NCBI GenBank assembly: GCA_001795035.1
Contig: MGMW01000083.1
Coordinates: forward strand, 1 to 11,731
DNA: 11,731 nucleotides
Source of the DNA: Chloroflexi bacterium RBG_13_53_26
GTDB lineage: Bacteria > Chloroflexota > Dehalococcoidia > UBA2247 > RBG-13-53-26
Reading direction: 5' to 3'
The first letter of the stretch is position 1; each line of letters opens with the position of its first letter. The notes under the pieces are model-generated. The model did no database searches, was not told where the DNA came from, and saw only the letters and a list, made by a program, of their open reading frames with translations. Shown here piece by piece: positions 1-6,529 of this stretch. A program made the translations under genes and the position numbers.

Positions 1-1972
1 GTTCAGCGCTGGAGGCACTGTCGCCTTCTACCTCCGAATAGCTCTGCTCAAAGACAAGGCGGGCAGACAGGGATAGAGGCATGTTGCTGGCGTAGCGCTC
101 GGCTATGATACCACCAAGAATAAGCACACCCTTGGTATGGATTGGTCCTCCCAGCTTCGCCTCGCGGTCTATATCGATAACTCCTTCAGGACCGGCGGCA
201 GTGCTGGCCGTGATGCGGCTGGGCCTGCCAAAGCTGAGATCGCCCATGTCGATCACCGACAGCCCATTCACCTGGCCCACCACCTCACCCTCGGTGTCGA
301 TTTTCAGGATGCAGCGCTCTATCATCTCCCGGATTCGTTCCTGGATCAGGTCAGAACGATAGACCTTCTTCTCAATAGCCTTCGATATGTGCTCACTATT
401 TACCAGTTCTCTGCCATCCAGATCGGCCCAGTAGCTGGCTTCTCTGATGATATCCGCTATCTCAGAGAATCTGGTGGATAGCTTCTGTTGATCCTCAGCC
501 AGTCTGGAGCTGTGCTCGACTATTCTGGCCACAGCCGTGTTATCCAAGTGGCGAAGGTTCTCTTTGCCGCAGACACTGCAAAGGGTGGCAGCATACTGCC
601 TGACATTCTCCGCATTCCGATCCATACGGCTATCGAAATCCGCCTTGACCTTGAACAACTCGGGGAATTCACGATCCAGCTTGTACAGCAAATGATAGTA
701 GATACTGTCGCCAATAAGGATGACCTTGAGGTTCAGTGGTATGGGCTCTGGACGGATCCCCTTAACGGTGAGAAAACCGAACCGCTCCGCCAGTTCTTCG
801 ATGATGACCTTACGCTCCCGGAGGGAGCGCTTCAGAGCTTCCCAGGCCATGAGTTCGGTGAGAATATCATCCATTCTGATCACCAGATAGCCGCCGTTGG
901 CCTTGTGAATGGATCCCGGTCGGATCATGGTGAAGTCACTGGTGAGAGCGCCGAACTGCGCTTCCTTTTCCAGACGGCCGATGAGGTTGTTAAATGTGGG
1001 GTTCATCTCGATAACAACCGGAGCGCCTGTCAGGTTGGTATTATCCACCAGGACATTCACCTCGTACCTCCTAAAGGCATCGGCCACTGCCCGGGCAACA
1101 AAGGGATTGCCCTCGGCGGATTCAGGTGACGAACGGAAAAGGTCTCTGTTCTCGATGATGCTCTCCTGCACTGCCTTCAGGTGCTCAACAATACCAGGAG
1201 CATCACCGTATTTCTTCTCCAACTCTTCGATTGGCACCTCCAGAATGAACTGGACGACCTCTCGATCCAACTTTTCAACCTGCTCCCTTATCTCTCTGTC
1301 CCAGTTCCGCATCTGAGCCATGGCATCCTTGATCTGGCCTTGGATGGTCTCCTGGCGTTTTGCCATCTGCTCCTTGGCTTCGGGACTGAGGGCCAGCACC
1401 TCCTGATCGCTGAGAGGCTTGCCATCCATAAGAGGCACCAGTATCACACCCATGGGCGACACTTGAATGGCAAAACCGTTGCTGTGGGCCAACTGATTGA
1501 GCTGGTTGAACAGCTTCTCTCTTTTCTCGTTGAAAGCACGGCTTAACTCATCGCGTCTCCTTACATACTCCTCGCTTTCAAAGGCTCTGCGGATCTCCGC
1601 TTGAGCAGTCTCGATGAGCCTTCTCATGTCTCTTTGGAGCTGGATGGCCATACCAGCCTTGAGCTGGAGCGATTTGGGCCTGTAAGAGTCATCGAAATTG
1701 TGAACATAGCACCGATCGGGCGGGGTATCCTTGGTCTTTGCCACGCGTTCCAGAAATGCAGTGATGGCTGTCATCTTCCCTGTACCTGGCAAACCTGCCG
1801 CATAGATATTGAAACCCGAGTTCTGTATCTCCAGGCCAAACTGAAGAGCCTGAAGCGCTCGACTTTGTCCAACTATGGTCGGCGCTGCCTCCAGGTTTTT
1901 GGTACTCTCAAACCCCAGGCTCTCCGGGGCACAGACCTTCCTTACCTCTTTCGCAGTCAATTCTTTCATCAT
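1..1972 (-). CDS. LonB-like ATP-dependent protease (AAA_32 / Lon_C), 3' end beyond window
   Basis: Partial gene; 657 residues are visible. It encodes a cytoplasmic ATP-dependent serine protease of the bacterial LonB-like/YcbZ type: an AAA ATPase split by a long helical insertion, followed by a Lon-type protease domain. Seen: Walker A at about residues 60-68 (GLPGTGKMT, lysine 66), a charged coiled-coil-like stretch at about 110-260, an AAA segment with ANGGYLVIRMDD (Walker B-like, about 357-368), a later DFDSR (possible arginine finger), then GQVNGLSV at about 564 opening the protease domain and GDSASS with the expected catalytic serine near residue 652. The window ends about 5 residues later, so the catalytic lysine is not visible. 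The residue after the Walker A lysine is Met rather than the usual Thr/Ser. The start is the first of two adjacent ATGs, with AGGAGAGG 10 bases upstream. The gene is divergent from the radical SAM gene. Family assignment is firm. Confidence 0.93.
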   Translation of the reverse strand, partial: MMKELTAKEVRKVCAPESLGFESTKNLEAAPTIVGQSRALQALQFGLEIQNSGFNIYAAGLPGTGKMTAITAFLERVAKTKDTPPDRCYVHNFDDSYRPKSLQLKAGMAIQLQRDMRRLIETAQAEIRRAFESEEYVRRRDELSRAFNEKREKLFNQLNQLAHSNGFAIQVSPMGVILVPLMDGKPLSDQEVLALSPEAKEQMAKRQETIQGQIKDAMAQMRNWDREIREQVEKLDREVVQFILEVPIEELEKKYGDAPGIVEHLKAVQESIIENRDLFRSSPESAEGNPFVARAVADAFRRYEVNVLVDNTNLTGAPVVIEMNPTFNNLIGRLEKEAQFGALTSDFTMIRPGSIHKANGGYLVIRMDDILTELMAWEALKRSLRERKVIIEELAERFGFLTVKGIRPEPIPLNLKVILIGDSIYYHLLYKLDREFPELFKVKADFDSRMDRNAENVRQYAATLCSVCGKENLRHLDNTAVARIVEHSSRLAEDQQKLSTRFSEIADIIREASYWADLDGRELVNSEHISKAIEKKVYRSDLIQERIREMIERCILKIDTEGEVVGQVNGLSVIDMGDLSFGRPSRITASTAAGPEGVIDIDREAKLGGPIHTKGVLILGGIIAERYASNMPLSLSARLVFEQSYSEVEGDSASSAE

Positions 1973-1982
1973 GGTGGGATTG

Positions 1983-1990
1983 CCTCTCCT
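1983..1990 (-). promoter_or_regulatory. Ribosome-binding site of the Lon-like gene
   Basis: AGGAGAGG on the minus strand lies 10 bases before ATG 1972 and 13 before the second ATG at 1969. The spacing favours 1972 as the start. Confidence 0.6.
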
Positions 1991-2023
1991 TCGTGAATGT
2001 CAGCTACTGGTTGGCACGCGGCC

Positions 2024-2032
2024 ATTGTACCA
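2024..2032 (-). promoter_or_regulatory. Candidate extended -10 promoter for the Lon-like gene
   Basis: The minus strand reads TGGTACAAT, a TGn-extended -10 box one base from consensus. No good -35 lies at 17 bases, as is usual for extended -10 promoters. Transcription would start near 2017, giving a leader of about 45 bases before ATG 1972. This is read by eye; no heat-shock CIRCE or sigma32-like element was recognised. Confidence 0.35.
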
Positions 2033-2105
2033 CAGCATCCTGTAGTCAGGGAAAGTCCATAATACCATCGACTATTCAATCTCCAGAGAGCGCCCTGTTT
2101 GCATT

Positions 2106-2111
2106 GAGGAG
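2106..2111 (+). promoter_or_regulatory. Ribosome-binding site deciding the radical SAM start
   Basis: GAGGAG ends 5 bases before GTG 2117 but overlaps the first base of the upstream in-frame GTG at 2111. GTG 2117 is therefore the better start. Confidence 0.55.
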
Positions 2112-2116
2112 TGCCG

Positions 2117-3157
2117 GTGAGTAAGTTTGACGTACTCAGTAGGAGACTGGCAATATTGCTTGATGAGAGCCCGATTATGCAGAAGAGATCCAGTGCCCGC
2201 AGATATGAACGCATGAACCCGACCGAGAAGGCCAGGCTGGCAGCGGAAAGGGGAGATCTCCTCTACCAGAGGTTGCAGAACTGCAATCTTTGCCCCAGAG
2301 ACTGTCAGGCGAACAGACTGGAGGGCCAAACAGGTTACTGCGGAGCAGGTGAAGAAATGGTTGTCTACACCGCCTTTCTCCATCACGGAGAGGAGCCTGG
2401 AATCAGTGGGGAGGGGGGAAGTGGCACCATATTCTTTTCGGCGTGCAATCTGAAGTGCGTCTACTGCCAGAACCACCGCTTCTCTCACTCTCTCGAGGGA
2501 AACAGGGTCACCAACAAGGACTTGGCTGGGATGATGCTCCGCCTGCAGGAAAAGGGGGCGGAGAACATCAACCTGGTCACCCCGACACATTTCCTGCCGC
2601 AGATCATTGGGGCACTGTCGATCGCTCTGCAACACGGGCTTACCCTGCCCCTGGTTTACAACACATCGGGATATGAGAAGGAGGAGACCATCGAAATGCT
2701 GGACGGGATCGTCGATGTGTATCTGGCGGACATGAAGTATGTCAGCCCATCAGTGGCAGAACGGTATTCCAACGCCCCCGACTACCCTTCGGTCAACCAG
2801 AAGAGCCTTCAGAGCATGTACAAACGGAAACAGACCATCTGGGAGGGCGAGTTGCTGAAGGAAGGAACGATTGTTCGCCACCTAGTCCTGCCCGGTCACG
2901 TGGATGAGTCCATAGAGGTGCTTACCTGGATCAATGAGAACATCCCCAGATCAATCATCAGCCTGATGTTCCAGTACCAGCCGTATTTCAAGGCACATCT
3001 CTATCCAGAAATAAACCGCAGAGTGAATGAGGCCGAATACAGCAGGATAAGAGATTTCCTTGAGGGACTGGACCTGGAAGGATGGGTACAGGAGCTATCC
3101 CCTGAAGAGGAACTGGCAGGAGTGCATTTCAAATCTTCCCTCGAAGGGCTGTTCTGA
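2117..3157 (+). CDS. PflX-like radical SAM protein (COG1313 type)
   Basis: A 346-residue radical SAM enzyme related to pyruvate formate-lyase-activating proteins, of the uncharacterised PflX/COG1313 branch. It would bind a 4Fe-4S cluster through CNLKCVYC (Cys 110, 114, 117) and cleave S-adenosylmethionine reductively; its target is unknown. An N-terminal cysteine cluster, CNLCPRDC (56, 59, 63) plus Cys 75 in GYCGAG, is typical of this branch and may hold a second metal site. Other matching segments are HHGEEPGISG (about 89-98), YNTSGYE, DVYLADMKY and the C-terminal SLMFQYQPYFKAH. GTG 2117 has the best ribosome-binding site. The first roughly 30 residues look less conserved, so an internal ATG at 2178 or 2213 cannot be excluded. 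No glycyl-radical enzyme is encoded nearby, so a role as an activase is unproven. Confidence 0.92.
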   Translation: MSKFDVLSRRLAILLDESPIMQKRSSARRYERMNPTEKARLAAERGDLLYQRLQNCNLCPRDCQANRLEGQTGYCGAGEEMVVYTAFLHHGEEPGISGEGGSGTIFFSACNLKCVYCQNHRFSHSLEGNRVTNKDLAGMMLRLQEKGAENINLVTPTHFLPQIIGALSIALQHGLTLPLVYNTSGYEKEETIEMLDGIVDVYLADMKYVSPSVAERYSNAPDYPSVNQKSLQSMYKRKQTIWEGELLKEGTIVRHLVLPGHVDESIEVLTWINENIPRSIISLMFQYQPYFKAHLYPEINRRVNEAEYSRIRDFLEGLDLEGWVQELSPEEELAGVHFKSSLEGLF

Positions 3158-3259
3158 ATCCGGGGATGCTCTCACGTCAAACGGAACCAACGCTCTCCGA
3201 TCTTCAGGCTACAGCCAGACAGGCCAGCTTCCTACAGACGGACAGAGAATGCACGAGGC

Positions 3260-3284
3260 GGCAGCCTATTCTGCCTTCTTATGT
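3260..3284 (+). terminator. Weak candidate terminator after the radical SAM gene
   Basis: GGCAG (3260-3264) and CTGCC (3271-3275) form a perfect 5-bp stem with a 6-base loop, followed by the T-rich stretch TTCTTATGTTTG. It lies about 100 bases past the stop at 3157 and overlaps the 3' end of the convergent small gene. The short stem and interrupted T tract make it weak. Confidence 0.25.
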
Positions 3285-3418
3285 TTGTGTGCTGTCTTTT
3301 GAAGCGGTTTTATGAACGGCTCATCGGGATGAAGATGTGGCTCATATCCACGCTTGCCCAACTTGCTGTGTTTGCTGCGGCTCTTCTTAGCACCCTTCAG
3401 TTGAGATCTGCCAGACAT
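3266..3418 (-). CDS. Small basic protein, 50 residues, unknown function
   Basis: A short reading frame from ATG 3418 to TAG 3266. It starts MSGRSQLKGAKKSRSK and ends KTAHKHKKAE. It is strongly basic, with about 11 Lys, 3 Arg and 5 His against 4 acidic residues, has no cysteine and no membrane segment, and contains a proline/histidine-rich middle (EPHLHPDEPFIKP). Support for translation: GGGAGGAG 8 bases before the ATG, one of the best ribosome-binding sites in the window, and a position 39 bases downstream of and co-directional with the decarboxylase beta gene. I do not recognise the family. The composition would suit nucleic-acid or ribosome binding, but that is inference. It could be an independent housekeeping small protein that merely follows the operon. 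Confidence 0.6.
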   Translation of the reverse strand: MSGRSQLKGAKKSRSKHSKLGKRGYEPHLHPDEPFIKPLQKTAHKHKKAE

Positions 3419-3426
3419 CTAGTACA

Positions 3427-3434
3427 CTCCTCCC
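3427..3434 (-). promoter_or_regulatory. Strong ribosome-binding site of the small basic protein
   Basis: The minus strand reads GGGAGGAG, 8 bases before ATG 3418. It sits in the 39-base gap after the beta-subunit stop and is the main argument that the short frame is translated. Confidence 0.6.
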
Positions 3435-3457
3435 ACCTAACCTACATTGTCTCACCA

Positions 3458-4618
3458 TTATATCAGCTCAGGTACCAGGGATATCAACACACCGGCCGCA
3501 ATGGCCGTGCCAATAACACCGGCCACGTTGGGGCCCATGGCATGCATCAATATGAAGTTACTGGGGTCTTCCCTCTGGGCCTCTCTCTGACAAACCCTGG
3601 CCGCCATGGGCACAGCGGAGACTCCGGCGGCGCCGATGATAGGATTGATCTTTCCTCCCGAGATCCAGTACATCAGCTTACCCAGGAGAACACCACCGGC
3701 CGTGGCAACCATGAAGGCAAAAGCGCCCAGCAGGAATATCTTGATGACGCCCCAGTCAAGGAAAACCTCCGCCGTCATAGTAGCTCCGACGGTAATACCA
3801 AGTATGATGGTGACGATGTTCATCAATTCATTTTGGGCTGCGCTTGACAGCCTCTCCACCACCAGACACTCGCGCAGGAGATTGCCAAAGGCGAACATGC
3901 CGATCAAGGGTGCCGCATGGGGAACCAGCAGACCGACCACAACGGCCATGATGATAGGGAGCAGGATCTTGACTGCTTTGGGAATGGGGCGCGGGGCATA
4001 CTCCATCCTGACCAGCCTCTCCTTCTTGGTGGTGAGGAGCCGGATTATTGGAGGCTGGATCACGGGCACCAGAGCCATATAAGAATAGGCCGCCACAGCC
4101 ACCGGGCCCAAGATGTTACTACCTCCCAGTTCCTGCATCTTAGTAGCCACATAGATGGTGGTAGGACCATCGGCACCGCCGATGATGCCGATCGATGCTG
4201 CTTCTCTCAAGCCGAAGCCGAGGGCCACTGCTCCCGTCAAAGCAACGAAGACTCCAAGCTGAGCTGCGGCGCCCAGAAGGAGAGTATAGGGATAGTTCAA
4301 CACGGGAGTGAAATCGGTCAGAGCGCCCAATCCCAGGAAGATGAGCAGGGGGATTATCTCGGTACGAAGCAGATATTGGTCAAAATAGTATAGAATCCCG
4401 CCGACGTGTTCGCCTGTGGCTGGAATGACTACCTCGCCCAGAGGAAGGTTGGCCAGAATGACTCCGGTGGCGATGCCTACCAGCAGAAGGGGCTCGAATT
4501 TCCTGACGATGCCCAGATAGAGAAGGACACAGCCGATGGCCAGCATGGCTATCAGGCGGGGGTCATCGCCTATCTCCGTAAAGCCTTCAAAGAGCGTTGA
4601 CAGACTACTCCAATCCAT
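3458..4618 (-). CDS. Na+-translocating decarboxylase beta subunit (OadB/GcdB/MmdB family)
   Basis: A 386-residue polytopic membrane protein, the sodium channel subunit of biotin-dependent decarboxylases (oxaloacetate, methylmalonyl-CoA, glutaconyl-CoA or malonate types). It decarboxylates carboxybiotin and couples this to Na+ export. Seen: many hydrophobic helices, the family signature GGADGP at 147-152 with Asp 150 corresponding to the essential Asp203 of Klebsiella OadB, and NPIIGAAGVSAVPMAAR at 325-341. In that segment Asn 325, Gly 329, Ser 334 and Arg 341 keep the spacing of OadB residues 373, 377, 382 and 389 as I recall them. Length is that of the shorter GcdB/MmdB-like forms. It starts 20 bases after the biotin-carrier stop, with GGGGAAGG 6 bases before the ATG. 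The gene alone does not identify the substrate. Confidence 0.95.
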   Translation of the reverse strand: MDWSSLSTLFEGFTEIGDDPRLIAMLAIGCVLLYLGIVRKFEPLLLVGIATGVILANLPLGEVVIPATGEHVGGILYYFDQYLLRTEIIPLLIFLGLGALTDFTPVLNYPYTLLLGAAAQLGVFVALTGAVALGFGLREAASIGIIGGADGPTTIYVATKMQELGGSNILGPVAVAAYSYMALVPVIQPPIIRLLTTKKERLVRMEYAPRPIPKAVKILLPIIMAVVVGLLVPHAAPLIGMFAFGNLLRECLVVERLSSAAQNELMNIVTIILGITVGATMTAEVFLDWGVIKIFLLGAFAFMVATAGGVLLGKLMYWISGGKINPIIGAAGVSAVPMAARVCQREAQREDPSNFILMHAMGPNVAGVIGTAIAAGVLISLVPELI

Positions 4619-4638
4619 ACTGAGCCTTCCCCATTATC

Positions 4639-5103
4639 CTATTCAAACTCAACAAGGATGGTGCCATGTACGACACTCTGTCCCACGGCAACACAGACCT
4701 TCTTCACCACCCCGTCAGCAGTTGCCATTATGTTCAGTTCCATCTTCATTGATTCCACGGTGCAGACCTCTTGCCCGTGCTTGACACGGTCACCCTCCTT
4801 CACTTTTACGGCCAGAACCGTACCCGGCATCGGAGCGGCGATGTGCTTGCCTGCGGCGACTATGGGCGGCACCGATGACCCCTTGGCCGGCTGAGGTACA
4901 GGCTCCATCGCTCTAGGAGACGGCTTTGGGCCTGACGCCGGTTTGGCTGCAGCAGCAGGTGTGGTGACTGCATGACCTTTGTCTTGGAGCTCAACCTGGA
5001 AAACCTCACCATCCACTACCACCTCAATGGGAGACTTCGACAGGTCTCCCACCTCCACGGCATAAAGTTTGTTATTGACAGTTATCCTGAACGTTTTCCC
5101 CAT
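4639..5103 (-). CDS. Biotin carrier protein of the Na+-translocating decarboxylase
   Basis: A 154-residue biotin carrier that shuttles the carboxyl group from the carboxyltransferase to the membrane beta subunit. Three parts are visible: an N-terminal beta-rich segment (FRITVNNKLYAVEV, 5-18), an Ala/Pro/Lys-rich flexible linker (about 48-80), and a C-terminal biotinyl domain (about 86-154) with APMPGTVLAV and the biotinylation motif ESMKME, Lys 120. The separate carrier resembles GcdC/MmdC rather than an OadA fusion. ATG 5103 was chosen over the upstream in-frame ATG 5160 because AGGA lies 5 bases before it and MGKTFRITVN is the usual family N terminus. The start overlaps the gamma-subunit gene by 22 bases, suggesting translational coupling. 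Confidence 0.93.
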   Translation of the reverse strand: MGKTFRITVNNKLYAVEVGDLSKSPIEVVVDGEVFQVELQDKGHAVTTPAAAAKPASGPKPSPRAMEPVPQPAKGSSVPPIVAAGKHIAAPMPGTVLAVKVKEGDRVKHGQEVCTVESMKMELNIMATADGVVKKVCVAVGQSVVHGTILVEFE

Positions 5104-5480
5104 TGATGTCCTGCCTTCCCTCTGGACCGCATCTGCTTTTCCCTGCCAGCGACAGCCCAAGTGCTGGTAGCCCCGGTTGTCATCACTGGAGTTGCCCCCC
5201 GCGGCTCTTTGACAGAAATCATATCACCCTTCTCCATCGATAACGCCAGCCCCACAGCCATGGCGGCGATAGTTCCTTTACTGGCTTCGCCAGGACCATC
5301 TGATAGAGCAACCTCAGGCGCTGTATTCCGATTTCCCCCATTCTCCTCTTTGGGCCGAAAGATCTTGATCATTATCATCGATGCCACCATCAGGATGCTT
5401 AGACCCACGAAAACCACCGCCATCCCGACTACGACCAGTATCGCGGAGTCTATCAGTTCTTCTGCATTAGTATCAAACAT
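5082..5480 (-). CDS. Decarboxylase gamma subunit (OadG-like)
   Basis: A 132-residue small membrane subunit that would assemble with the beta subunit and carrier. It has one N-terminal membrane helix (about 13-40, AILVVVGMAVVFVGLSI), then a polar linker. A second conserved part (SKGTIAAMAVGLALS, about 67-81) is followed by a C-terminal tail with W108 and AGREKQM (111-117), matching the W..AGR..QM ending I associate with longer OadG homologues. This tail makes it more likely that the full frame to 5082 is real despite the 22-base overlap with the biotin carrier. The ribosome-binding site at ATG 5480 is poor (GAG 6 bases upstream), and an in-frame stop at 5496-5498 limits the start. First gene of the operon; OadG proteins diverge strongly, so the call rests partly on position. 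Confidence 0.82.
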   Translation of the reverse strand: MFDTNAEELIDSAILVVVGMAVVFVGLSILMVASMIMIKIFRPKEENGGNRNTAPEVALSDGPGEASKGTIAAMAVGLALSMEKGDMISVKEPRGATPVMTTGATSTWAVAGREKQMRSRGKAGHQWGKRSG

Positions 5481-5501
5481 ACCTGTCTCGTGCTTCTAGA
5501 T

Positions 5502-5527
5502 GGCTCCCCATAGAGAAGTGGGAGGCC
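5502..5527 (-). other. Imperfect hairpin in the leader of the decarboxylase operon
   Basis: On the minus strand GGCCTCCC pairs with GGGGAGCC around a short loop, with one bulged base. It lies 22 bases upstream of the gamma ATG. No U tract follows, so it is not an obvious attenuator. It may simply be chance. Confidence 0.2.
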
Positions 5528-5667
5528 TTCGGTCGAGAGCATGATCACTAAACCTATGGCACTGATTGAGCCTTTCGGGTATCCTTGGGGGGAAATACAT
5601 TGGAGGAGAGGGGAGAGCCATCAACCCTTCCCAAACAAAGTAAACCTCATGGTCATATTAGGTATGC

Positions 5668-5696
5668 ATTTTACATTGTTTCGAAATCCTTGGCAA
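5668..5696 (-). promoter_or_regulatory. Candidate sigma70 promoter of the decarboxylase operon
   Basis: The minus strand reads TTGCCA (5691-5696), a 17-base spacer, then TAAAAT (5668-5673): four of six -35 bases and five of six -10 bases at ideal spacing. Transcription would start near 5661, leaving a leader of about 180 bases before ATG 5480. The rest of the 5481-5736 gap holds no convincing gene, and I could not pick a clear promoter for the sirtuin on the plus strand. Confidence 0.42.
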
Positions 5697-5721
5697 TTAC
5701 GCGCGGGTCTGCATGCCGCTC

Positions 5722-5726
5722 GAGGT
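5722..5726 (+). promoter_or_regulatory. Ribosome-binding site deciding the sirtuin start
   Basis: GAGGT lies 10 bases before ATG 5737. The upstream in-frame ATG at 5713 has no comparable site. The spacing is at the long end, so 5713 remains possible. Confidence 0.4.
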
Positions 5727-5736
5727 CGTTGAAAAC

Positions 5737-6441
5737 ATGGCCGTATCAGACTTGGGTAAGTGCATAGAGACCCTGGCCGAATGGATGTTTGAGGCAAAGC
5801 ACCTGGTGGTCTTCACAGGCGCCGGCATCAGCACCGAGTCAGGCCTGCCCGATTTCCGGGGTCCGGATGGTATCTGGACTCGCCAAGCCAGGGGATTGCC
5901 TGCAGAGACGAGGGATTTCTCTTCCGCGGAGCCGAACCCGGGGCATATGGCCATTGTTGAACTTCAGACATTGGGGAAACTGGCCTTCCTCATCTCTCAG
6001 AACGTGGATAACCTTCACCTGAAATCGGGGATACGCCCTGATCTACTGGCAGAGCTACACGGCAACATCACCAAGCTGAGGTGCAGCACTTGTGAGTTTA
6101 CGATGGACAATTTCGGTGACCAGATGGCCTGTCCCATCTGCGGCGGCCAGATGGCCTCCAGCGTGGTCAACTTCGGCCAGTCTCTGCCTCAGAGGGACCT
6201 GGCGGACTCCTACCAGCAATCGCAGAGATGCGACCTCTTCGTAGTCGTCGGCTCAAGCCTGGTGGTAACACCGGCGGCTGAGATGCCTAGAGTGGCTCTC
6301 AAGGCCGGCGCCCGTCTGGCGATCATCAACCAGGGTGAAACACCACTGGACCGAGCAGCGCACCTGCGGTTCCAAGAAGCGATAGGCGACGTGTTGCCAC
6401 CGGCTGTGGCCCGCCTCAAAGAACTGATGAAGGCATCATAG
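5737..6441 (+). CDS. Sir2-family NAD-dependent protein deacylase (sirtuin)
   Basis: A 234-residue sirtuin, which removes acyl groups from lysines using NAD+ (or transfers ADP-ribose), in the cytoplasm. Seen: the NAD-binding GAGISTESGLPDFRG at 28-42, SQNVDNLH at 87-94, catalytic His 108 in ELHGN, a zinc site of two CxxC pairs (Cys 116/119 and 132/135), GSSLVVTPA at 172-180 and IINQGETPLD at 197-206. The usual VVxFGE segment reads VVNFGQSLPQRDLA at 143-156, with Gln 148 replacing Glu; the SLPxRDLA part recalls SIRT6-like enzymes. The start at 5737 puts GAGIS at a normal distance from the N terminus; ATG 5713 would add 8 residues. PAC2 follows 88 bases downstream on the same strand. Acyl preference cannot be read from the sequence. 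Confidence 0.93.
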   Translation: MAVSDLGKCIETLAEWMFEAKHLVVFTGAGISTESGLPDFRGPDGIWTRQARGLPAETRDFSSAEPNPGHMAIVELQTLGKLAFLISQNVDNLHLKSGIRPDLLAELHGNITKLRCSTCEFTMDNFGDQMACPICGGQMASSVVNFGQSLPQRDLADSYQQSQRCDLFVVVGSSLVVTPAAEMPRVALKAGARLAIINQGETPLDRAAHLRFQEAIGDVLPPAVARLKELMKAS

Positions 6442-6529
6442 AATATAGCTGCACTGCTGTGGGCAACATCTGTCGACTGCAGCTCGCTGATGGTGGTCTG
6501 GAATACCGTTTTCATGATAGGATTCATCC

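Noticed and set aside
488..1129. 213-codon plus-strand open frame (and other plus-strand frames at 105-1996)
   Set aside because: It lies wholly antisense to the Lon-like gene, whose translation matches its family throughout. The protein has no recognisable motif.
3606..4393. Plus-strand frames of 158 codons opposite the beta subunit
   Set aside because: The minus strand encodes a clear OadB-family protein with conserved sodium-site residues.
5541..5767. Short plus-strand frames upstream of the sirtuin
   Set aside because: No good start context or familiar protein features, and they run across the promoter region and sirtuin start in other frames.
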